Assembly: GCA_028698975.1 (NCBI GenBank)
Contig: JAQVVK010000028.1
Location: 1 to 16,227, forward strand
Direction of reading: 5' to 3'
DNA: 16,227 bases
Origin: Victivallaceae bacterium
GTDB taxonomy: Bacteria > Verrucomicrobiota > Lentisphaeria > Victivallales > Victivallaceae
The notes under the pieces were generated by a model, which was given only the letters and a program-made list of their open reading frames with translations, ran no database searches and was not told the DNA's origin. The position numbers were made by a program, and so were the translations under genes. Below, piece by piece: positions 10,614 to 15,885 of this stretch. Every line of letters starts with the position of its first letter. Position 1 is the stretch's first letter.

Positions 10614-11324
10614 ATGATTTCCGAACGGCGCAGTAAAATCATTATCGGTCTGGAGGCCGCGTTTATCGCCCTTGCGGTACATGCGCTGTTGGTGTTTTTG
10701 ACCGATTACCGGGAGGAAAGCGCGCCGCGCACCGAAAATACCCGGGCCGGAGTGATGTTGTTTGACCCCGGCCGGCTTACGCCCGATGAACGCAGCAAGT
10801 TCGACATCTGGTTTGAAGTCAATGACCCGGCGCAGTTCTCCCGCAGCGACGGCAAGCGGGGATTTCTGGCCGGGCGTGCGGAGCCGGAGTTGCGGGATTA
10901 TACCGACCGCCGCCCCCGTCCGAAATCTCCGGCGCCCGCCGCGCCGGCGCATCAGGCGGTCATGCCGTTGCGTGAACTGGCGGCCGCGCCCAGGCTGCCC
11001 GATGAATTCAATGCGATCACCGGAGTGCGCGCTCCGTCGTTTTCTCCCGCCGTGGTGCGGATATTAGACGGCCGCTGGCGCGACGCCGAAGGCGTTGTTG
11101 TCGAGACGCCGCTCCGCTCAAACAAGAAAAGCACTGGGCCGTCGGTGATCTCGGTGACGCCGGTCGGCGATACCCGGGCCAGCCGGATCACGCTGCGCGA
11201 AGCCTGCGGCGACCATGAGCGCGATCTGGCCGCGCTGACGGCGATCTACCGGGCGCGGCGCAGCGGACGGCTTGAAGACGGCGTGTTCTATGTGTTTTGG
11301 CCGGAACCGGAGGCGGGATTATGA
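10614..11324 (+). CDS. TonB/TolA-like single-pass membrane protein (divergent)
   Basis: The 236-residue protein has no obvious close family, but its architecture fits an energy transducer. A short basic tail is followed by one membrane helix at about 9-29 containing His23, in the position of the conserved histidine of the TonB/TolA helix (the usual Ser four residues earlier is Ala19). Then comes a Pro/Arg/Ala-rich stretch (about 97-115) and a C-terminal region (about 187-236) reading RITLREACGDHERDLAALTAIYRARR and then GVFYVFWPEPE, which resembles a degenerate TonB/TolA C-terminal domain (pattern L-E-SG--xLD-AAL-A). The gene follows exbD by 9 bases and ends in ATGA overlap with the next gene. 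Known: such genes commonly sit next to exbBD. Inferred: this is the transducer of the cluster. Confidence 0.55.
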   Translation: MISERRSKIIIGLEAAFIALAVHALLVFLTDYREESAPRTENTRAGVMLFDPGRLTPDERSKFDIWFEVNDPAQFSRSDGKRGFLAGRAEPELRDYTDRRPRPKSPAPAAPAHQAVMPLRELAAAPRLPDEFNAITGVRAPSFSPAVVRILDGRWRDAEGVVVETPLRSNKKSTGPSVISVTPVGDTRASRITLREACGDHERDLAALTAIYRARRSGRLEDGVFYVFWPEPEAGL

Positions 11325-11575
11325 TCGGCATGACTTATTCCGAAGCCCTGTTCGGGGTGTTGGCGCTTTGGCTGGTCTTTCTCTCGGTGCTCTGGCTGCG
11401 CGAGCTTCAGCGAATAAAGCGTCACGAGTGGCATTTGAGCAACGGCCGATTATTTCACTGCGATATTTGCCATCACTCGTTCATCAGCAAGGAGCAGGTA
11501 AGTTTGACCCGCTGTCCGCGCTGCAACTCGATCTGCATACGCCGTAAACGCCGCAGCACCTTCCCGTCAAACTGA
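11321..11575 (+). CDS. small membrane-anchored zinc-ribbon protein, hypothetical
   Basis: The 84-residue protein has one membrane helix at about 9-27, a basic linker (LRELQRIKRHEWH) and a C-terminal zinc-ribbon signature CDIC (47-50) with CPRC (65-68), followed by a very basic tail (IRRKRRS). The positive residues after the helix suggest that the ribbon faces the cytoplasm. I chose the ATG at 11321 because GGAGG lies at 11309-11313 and the start overlaps the previous stop as ATGA; a longer in-frame reading from GTG 11297 would run into the previous gene. I recognise no named family. Position makes it the last gene of the TPR/ExbB/ExbD/TonB-like cluster. It could be an assembly or regulatory accessory, but no function can be assigned. 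Confidence 0.7.
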   Translation: MIGMTYSEALFGVLALWLVFLSVLWLRELQRIKRHEWHLSNGRLFHCDICHHSFISKEQVSLTRCPRCNSICIRRKRRSTFPSN

Positions 11576-11578
11576 CGG
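11564..11578 (+). terminator. short hairpin over the stop codon of the zinc-ribbon gene
   Basis: CCGTCA (11564-11569) pairs with TGACGG (11573-11578) around a 3-base loop; the stop codon is inside the 3' arm. No T-run follows, so it is not a standard intrinsic terminator. It may only slow RNA polymerase or mark the 3' end of the long operon. Confidence 0.25.
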
Positions 11579-11585
11579 CGTCCGC

Positions 11586-11614
11586 TTGAATAAGCCGGGG
11601 TGAACGGCTATATT
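11586..11614 (+). promoter_or_regulatory. sigma70-type promoter of the pseudopilin gene
   Basis: TTGAAT (11586-11591) and TATATT (11609-11614) are separated by exactly 17 bases. A start 6-8 bases after the -10 falls at about 11620-11622, and the ATG is at 11623, so the transcript would have almost no 5' leader. No Shine-Dalgarno sequence exists before this ATG, which agrees with leaderless translation. Confidence 0.55.
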
Positions 11615-11622
11615 AATCGGCC

Positions 11623-12339
11623 ATGCGACGGCAAGTATTCACTTTGGCCGAGCTGCTGCTGACGATTCTGATCATCGCGGTGCTGCTTGCGCTTTTGCTG
11701 CCCTTGCTCGCACGCGCCCGGGAAAACGCGGTCGCGGCAAGGTGCGCCGGGCAGACAGCGGAGCTGCTTAAGGGTATGCTAACCTATACTGACGATCATT
11801 ATGGCGTGTTTCCGCGTCTGGTGGCGGCCCGCCCCTACTCCGACTATATAACCGGCTCGATCGCCGGCATGTCGCATGGTTATGTGCCGCGAAACATACT
11901 GGTCTGTCCCGGAAATCCGCGTCTCAATGGAGAGACCGGCTACAACCGGTTTTATGTTTACGGACTTTTCACGCGGGATTACCGCACTTACCGGAGTGTC
12001 GCCGAAGCCGCGGGCGATTTTTACCGGGTCGACCCGGTCGTAATGACCTGCAATGAATCCTACCGATTCGGCCGGATGCGCGACCCCGCCGGGTTGATGC
12101 TTGTCGCCGACTGCGAAATATCCGAATCCGGCGGTGAAAACAGCGGCAAGCCCTATTTTTCGTTTGAGGTGGGTAAATCAGCTTTCAACAGCGCGGTGTC
12201 GCTGGTTCACCTCGACCGGGCGGTGGGCGGCTTTGGCGACGGCCATGTGGCCAGACGCGGCACGGGCGACCTGCGCGGGGGTACGCCCGCCATCACCGCG
12301 GTCTTGCGTAAGGGGCGGATTGTGACGCTCGATCAGTGA
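11623..12339 (+). CDS. type II pseudopilin-like protein with H-X9-DG motif
   Basis: The 238-residue protein begins with a prepilin-type leader: basic MRRQV, then FTLAELLLTILIIAVLLALL with Glu10 in the place of the conserved mature Glu5, and a long hydrophobic helix to about residue 30. Prepilin peptidase would cut before Phe6. The residue at -1 is Val rather than the usual Gly, and the fourth mature residue is Ala rather than Ile. The C-terminal part has HLDRAVGGFGDG, in which His196 and Asp206-Gly207 are nine residues apart: the H-X9-DG motif of the pseudopilin-like families expanded in Planctomycetes, Verrucomicrobia and Lentisphaerota. These proteins are thought to be secreted or assembled by type II-like machinery; individual roles are unknown. 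It stands alone, with its own promoter and no RBS. Confidence 0.85.
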   Translation: MRRQVFTLAELLLTILIIAVLLALLLPLLARARENAVAARCAGQTAELLKGMLTYTDDHYGVFPRLVAARPYSDYITGSIAGMSHGYVPRNILVCPGNPRLNGETGYNRFYVYGLFTRDYRTYRSVAEAAGDFYRVDPVVMTCNESYRFGRMRDPAGLMLVADCEISESGGENSGKPYFSFEVGKSAFNSAVSLVHLDRAVGGFGDGHVARRGTGDLRGGTPAITAVLRKGRIVTLDQ

Positions 12340-12345
12340 AACGAC

Positions 12346-12374
12346 TTGAGTTTTTACCCTGCTTATGATATATT
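12346..12374 (+). promoter_or_regulatory. sigma70-type promoter of the BASS transporter
   Basis: TTGAGT (12346-12351) and TATATT (12369-12374) are 17 bases apart in an AT-rich stretch within a GC-rich region. The predicted start near 12381 leaves a leader of about 30 bases before ATG 12411. It is nearly identical in both hexamers and spacing to the pseudopilin promoter. Confidence 0.55.
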
Positions 12375-12410
12375 ATACGAATTTAACTTCAAAGGCACGG
12401 TCAACGTAAA

Positions 12411-13394
12411 ATGAAATACCTCAAGGCGATAAGCCACTTTCTCTCAACCCAGACCTCGGCATTTATCATCGCGGTGGCGATCGTCACCTTCTTCAAACCC
12501 GAACTTTTCAAATGGGTAAAAGGCGATATTCAGACCACCGTTCTCGGCATAATCATGCTGACCATGGGCATGACGCTTACCACGGCGGACTTCAAGGTGC
12601 TGGCCAAGCGGCCGCTCGACATCTTTATCGGAGCCTGCGCCCAATACACCATCATGCCGCTGCTGGCGTTCACGCTGGTCAAAACACTGCATCTGCCGAC
12701 CGGCATCGCGGCCGGGATGATCCTGGTGGGGTGCTGTCCGGGCGGGGTATCGTCAAACATCATGAGTTTTCTATGCCGGGGCGACGTCGCCTTTTCGGTA
12801 GGCATGACCACCGCGTCGACGCTGCTTTCGCCGCTCATAACGCCGATGCTGATGCTCTGGCTGTCGGGCAGCGCGATCGACGTCGACGCGCCCGGCATGT
12901 TCAAGTCGATCCTGATCGTCACGATAATCCCGGTGGCGGTGGGTTCGGCGGCCAACTTCTTTTTCGGCCGCCGGTCGCGCTATCAGGAGATATGCTCGCT
13001 GATGCCGGGGGTGTCGGTGATCGGCCTCGCGTGCATCGTCGGCGGGGTGATCGCCTACAACGGCAGCCATTTTTTCACCTCCGGGGTGACCATTTTTATC
13101 GCGGTGCTGCTGCATAACGGCCTGGGTTACATCCTCGGTTATACGGTGGGCGGCTTTACCGGCATGAACCTGCCCAAGAAGCGCACCATTTCGATCGAGG
13201 TAGGCATGCAAAACGCCGGATTGGCCACCCATTTGGCGACCAAACACTTTGCCGCGCTGCCCGAGGCGGCGATAGCGGCGGCGGTCAGTTGCGTATGGCA
13301 CTCGATCTCCGGCACGCTGCTGGCGGGACTTTTCATTTTGATCGACCAGTTGCAGGCAAAACGGGCGGCGAAACACGCCGAGGCGCGCCATTGA
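12411..13394 (+). CDS. bile acid:sodium symporter (BASS) family transporter
   Basis: The 327-residue, strongly hydrophobic protein has about 9-10 membrane segments and the BASS signatures VGCCPGGVSSNIMSF (106-120), FSVGMTTASTLLSPLITP and IEVGMQNAGLATHLA (262-276). The residues forming the two sodium sites in the Neisseria meningitidis ASBT homologue are all present by my alignment: Ser115, Asn116, Ser129, Thr133 and Glu263 for site 1; Gln78 and Gln267 with Glu263 for site 2. It should therefore be a sodium-coupled organic-anion importer in the inner membrane. Bacterial BASS proteins include PanS (ketopantoate) and others for pyruvate or bile acids, and the substrate cannot be told from sequence. 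The ATG at 12411 has only a distant AAAGG (12391-12395); the product is preceded by its own promoter. Confidence 0.9.
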   Translation: MKYLKAISHFLSTQTSAFIIAVAIVTFFKPELFKWVKGDIQTTVLGIIMLTMGMTLTTADFKVLAKRPLDIFIGACAQYTIMPLLAFTLVKTLHLPTGIAAGMILVGCCPGGVSSNIMSFLCRGDVAFSVGMTTASTLLSPLITPMLMLWLSGSAIDVDAPGMFKSILIVTIIPVAVGSAANFFFGRRSRYQEICSLMPGVSVIGLACIVGGVIAYNGSHFFTSGVTIFIAVLLHNGLGYILGYTVGGFTGMNLPKKRTISIEVGMQNAGLATHLATKHFAALPEAAIAAAVSCVWHSISGTLLAGLFILIDQLQAKRAAKHAEARH

Positions 13395-13651
13395 CGGAGT
13401 TTTTTTGCAAAAACGTTGAGAGGCGTACTTGCAAATTCCCGTAAACGGGCTATTTTAAATACGTTCGGAAAAAAGTGCGGAGACGTTTCATATCGCTTTC
13501 CACCGCTCGTGAAACGCTTACCGTGGGAGTTATCAAGCTTAGTGTCGTCCTCTTTTCCGACGGATTGATCCGTCGGGCAAGTGAGGGTTACGCTCGGTTT
13601 GTCGTGTTTTCGGCAAAAGATGCAACCTTGCATGAAGAAAGGTAGATAAAG
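13395..13651 (+). promoter_or_regulatory. 257-base gap: promoter candidate and structured leader of the ribosomal operon
   Basis: This is the largest gene-free stretch. It holds a T-run at 13400-13406 that could end the BASS transcript, although no strong stem precedes it. A possible promoter has TTGCAA (13429-13434) and TATTTT (13451-13456) 16 bases apart, with the inverted repeat CCCG-TAAA-CGGG (13438-13449) inside the spacer. Downstream, the predicted leader of about 190 bases contains three inverted repeats: CGTTTCA/TGAAACG (13484-13490 and 13510-13516), an 8-bp perfect stem (13557-13576) and ATGCA/TGCAT (13620-13633) just before the rpmJ Shine-Dalgarno. Ribosomal-protein operons are often controlled by product binding to such leaders. 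I do not recognise a known leader family here. Confidence 0.45.
13557..13576 (+). other. strong hairpin in the rpmJ leader
   Basis: CCGACGGA (13557-13564) pairs perfectly with TCCGTCGG (13569-13576) around a TTGA loop. There is no T-run after it on + and only purines after it on -, so it is not a simple terminator on either strand. It may be a binding site for a ribosomal protein or a transcription factor. Confidence 0.6.
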
Positions 13652-13768
13652 ATGAAAGTCAGGGCGTCGGTAAAACGCAGATGCGAATTCTGCCAGATCG
13701 TCAAACGCAACGGCACTATACGGGTGATTTGCTCCCGTGATGCGCGTCACAAGCAGCGTCAGGGTTAA
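13652..13768 (+). CDS. rpmJ: 50S ribosomal protein L36
   Basis: The 38-residue, very basic protein reads [21 protein letters not shown] and ends RHKQRQG, the standard L36 pattern. Cys11, Cys14, Cys27 and His33 form the zinc site of the C+ form of L36, so this is the zinc-dependent version. L36 binds 23S rRNA late in assembly of the large subunit. The ATG at 13652 has AAAGG at 13638-13642. It opens the block rpmJ-rpsM-rpsK-rpoA-rplQ, as in many bacteria where secY/map/infA lie before it; here a transporter and a 257-base gap precede it instead. Confidence 0.95.
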   Translation: MKVRASVKRRCEFCQIVKRNGTIRVICSRDARHKQRQG

Positions 13769-13823
13769 TCCCGGTCGGAAGTCATTACAAGAACCAGTTT
13801 CATAAAACAGACAAGGAAATATT

Positions 13824-14216
13824 ATGCCTCGTATCATCGGTGTGGATATTCCGGGCAACAAGCGGGTTGAATTCTCGCTCCGCTATCTTTACGGAATCGG
13901 TCCGTCCAAGGCGTTGGAGATTATCGAACGGGTGAAGATTCCCCGCGATCTCAAGGCCAAGGATCTCACTCCTGATCAGATTGCCGCGATCACCAAGATC
14001 GTGCAAAACGACATCCTGGTGGAGGGCGACCTCCGTCGTACCATGTCCGCCGACATTCGCCGTCTGCAGCAGATCAACTGCTACCGCGGCATACGTCATC
14101 GCCGCGGGCTTCCGGTGCGCGGCCAGCGTACCAAGACCAACGCCCGTACCCGCAAGGGCAAGCGCGTAACCATCGGCGCGATCCGCGACAAAACACAGCG
14201 TCGTCTGGCTAAGTAA
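13824..14216 (+). CDS. rpsM: 30S ribosomal protein S13
   Basis: S13 sits in the head of the small subunit and contacts the P-site tRNA and the large subunit. The 130-residue product shows the family start MPRIIGVDIPGNKRVEFSLRY, the GIGPSKALEI helix-hairpin, and the basic C-terminal tail CYRGIRHRRGLPVRGQRTKTNART, followed by KGKR and an unusually lysine/arginine-rich end. Length is a little above the usual 118-126. AAGGAAA at 13814-13820 precedes the ATG. It is 55 bases after rpmJ and 62 before rpsK. The gap to rpsK holds a short CCGCC/GGCGG stem (14223-14236) with no T-run. Confidence 0.98.
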   Translation: MPRIIGVDIPGNKRVEFSLRYLYGIGPSKALEIIERVKIPRDLKAKDLTPDQIAAITKIVQNDILVEGDLRRTMSADIRRLQQINCYRGIRHRRGLPVRGQRTKTNARTRKGKRVTIGAIRDKTQRRLAK

Positions 14217-14278
14217 ACGGCTCCGCCTCACGGCGGCGTAAACAGTAAATCAAGCCTCAATCAGGAAAATATATCATC

Positions 14279-14734
14279 ATGGCAGAAGAAGTAAAGAATA
14301 CCGAATCCGCAGAGGTTGCGGCTCCGGCGGAAGATACCGCGGCGGTTACCGCGTCCGCCGGCAAGCAGCGCAGCAAGGCCGGGCGTTACATTCCTTCCGG
14401 CATAGCTTATGTGCTGGCCACCTTCAACAATACTAAAGTCACTTTCACCGACTTGCACGGCAATGTGCTCTGCTGGTCGACCGGCGGCAAGAACGGCTTC
14501 AAGGGCTCCCGCAAGAGCACGGCCTATGCGGCTCAGGTGATCGCGGGCGATGCGGCCAAAAAGGCGCAGCTCCTCGGCATGAAAGAAGTCGAAGTCAGGA
14601 TCAAGGGACCGGGCGCCGGCCGTGAATCCGCGGTGCGCGGCATTGCCGCCGCCGGCATGGAAATCAGCGTCATAAAAGACATCACACCGGTGCCGCACAA
14701 CGGTTGCCGTCCTCCGAAGCGTCGCCGTGTCTGA
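14279..14734 (+). CDS. rpsK: 30S ribosomal protein S11 with an acidic N-terminal extension
   Basis: S11 lies on the platform of the 30S subunit near the E site and the mRNA exit. The conserved core begins at about residue 37 ([22 protein letters not shown]), continues with [26 protein letters not shown] and ends with the typical [18 protein letters not shown]. The 151-residue length exceeds the usual 125-130 because of a 25-30 residue extension rich in Glu and Ala, followed by Lys/Arg. The ATG at 14279 has AGGAAAA at 14262-14268, slightly far but acceptable. No rpsD follows, in contrast to the E. coli alpha operon. Confidence 0.98.
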   Translation: MAEEVKNTESAEVAAPAEDTAAVTASAGKQRSKAGRYIPSGIAYVLATFNNTKVTFTDLHGNVLCWSTGGKNGFKGSRKSTAYAAQVIAGDAAKKAQLLGMKEVEVRIKGPGAGRESAVRGIAAAGMEISVIKDITPVPHNGCRPPKRRRV

Positions 14735-14866
14735 CGCCGCCGCTTGGTTTATTCCGGCCGGTTCCGGGTGCGGCGAGTTGCCGCGAGCCTGAAGTTCCGC
14801 CGGGAGATTCCGGATTTTTTCAAGGGAATAATGCTGAATATAGCATAATAGATCAGGAGGAAATAT
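14735..14866 (+). promoter_or_regulatory. 132-base structured gap between rpsK and rpoA
   Basis: The gap changes from GC-rich to AT-rich and can form three hairpins: GCGGC/GCCGC (14770-14784), CCGG/CCGG followed by a run of T (14800-14820), and ATGCT/AGCAT (14831-14846) just before the SD. The second is terminator-like but has a stem of only 4-5 bp. A perfect AGGAGG Shine-Dalgarno lies at 14855-14860. No convincing -35/-10 pair was found. This could be a partial terminator or attenuator that sets RpoA output relative to the ribosomal proteins. Confidence 0.4.
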
Positions 14867-15883
14867 ATGACTGCTGCAATCGGTTTTCCGATGCCCAAGT
14901 CGATCGTGGTGGATGAAGCCACTGCGACGGACACCTATGCCAAGTTCACCGCCGCTCCGTTTCAGAGCGGGTTCGGTCACACACTGGGCAATTCGCTGCG
15001 GCGTGTTTTGCTGTCGTCTCTCGAAGGCGCGGCGATTTCGTCGGTCCGCATCGACGGGGCTAAACATGAATTCGATTCGCTCAAAAACGTGGTCGAGGAT
15101 ATAACCGAGATCGTGCTCAACCTCAAGTGCGTGCGTCTCAATCTCCATGCCGACGGCATGAAGACGCTTGAGATCCGCAAGGACAAGGCCGGCAAGGTCA
15201 CGGCCGCCGACATTGTCTGCGACAGCACGGTCGAAGTGCTCAATCCGGAGCAGATCATCTGCACGCTCGACAAATCGGTACCGTTCCGGGCCGAGATCGA
15301 GATTTCCAAGGGCAAGGGTTACCTGCCCGCCGAAAAGAACACCGCGCCGCGGTCGATCGGTACGATTCCGGTTGACTGCCTGTTCAACCCGGTGACCCGT
15401 GTGAACTATCAGGTCGGAGCCGCGCGTGTCGGCGAAGAGACTGAAATGGATAGTCTGGAGCTTGAGATCTGGACCGACGGCCGTATCGCGCCGCAGGCCG
15501 CGCTGGAAGCGGCGGCCGGCATTCTCCGCGATCACCTGCAGCCTTTCATGGGCAATCAGGTGGTGGAGAAGGATGTGGTACTGACCGAGGAAGAGACCAA
15601 GACTTTCAAATTGCTTGCTCAGGATATCGAGGTGCTCGACCTTTCGGTGCGCGCCATGAACTGCCTGAACAGTGCCAATATCAAGCTGGTCGGCGAGCTT
15701 TGCACCAAGACCGAGAGCCGTATGCTCAAGTATCGGAACTTCGGCAAGAAGTCGCTGGATGAAATCAAGGAAAAAATCGAAAAACTCGGTTTGGAGCTCG
15801 GGATGAGTTTCAGCGACCGGCTGATGACGGCTCTTGAAGCCGAATCGGTACGGGTTCGCGCCGAAGTTGAGGAGAACAAGTAA
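14867..15883 (+). CDS. rpoA: RNA polymerase alpha subunit
   Basis: RpoA dimerises to nucleate RNA polymerase assembly, and its C-terminal domain contacts UP elements and activators. The 338 residues show the N-terminal domain (FGHTLGNSLRRVLLSSLEGAAI, the dimer-forming part; VVEDITEIVLNLK; and a later GRIAPQAALEAAAGIL) and the C-terminal domain, where LDLSVRAMNCLNSANI contains Arg262, the counterpart of E. coli Arg265 used in DNA binding, followed by the NFGKKSLDEIKEKIEKLGLELGM helix-hairpin. Length is typical. The start is set by AGGAGG six bases before ATG 14867; upstream in-frame starts are not convincing. rplQ starts 2 bases after the stop. Confidence 0.98.
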   Translation: MTAAIGFPMPKSIVVDEATATDTYAKFTAAPFQSGFGHTLGNSLRRVLLSSLEGAAISSVRIDGAKHEFDSLKNVVEDITEIVLNLKCVRLNLHADGMKTLEIRKDKAGKVTAADIVCDSTVEVLNPEQIICTLDKSVPFRAEIEISKGKGYLPAEKNTAPRSIGTIPVDCLFNPVTRVNYQVGAARVGEETEMDSLELEIWTDGRIAPQAALEAAAGILRDHLQPFMGNQVVEKDVVLTEEETKTFKLLAQDIEVLDLSVRAMNCLNSANIKLVGELCTKTESRMLKYRNFGKKSLDEIKEKIEKLGLELGMSFSDRLMTALEAESVRVRAEVEENK

Positions 15884-15885
15884 TC

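Noticed and set aside
11297..11320. GTG at 11297 as start of the zinc-ribbon gene
   Set aside because: It would overlap the previous gene by 28 bases and lacks its own SD. ATG 11321 has GGAGG and an ATGA overlap.
13400..13410. GTTTTTTTGCAAAAAC as a terminator stem
   Set aside because: It is an A/T run around TGC with only weak A-T pairing. It is at most the U-tract of a terminator, and no GC-rich stem directly precedes it.
13632..13649. Five-codon frame before rpmJ as a real leader peptide gene
   Set aside because: Too short to support as a gene. It has no SD of its own and may be chance, so it is mentioned only within the leader finding.
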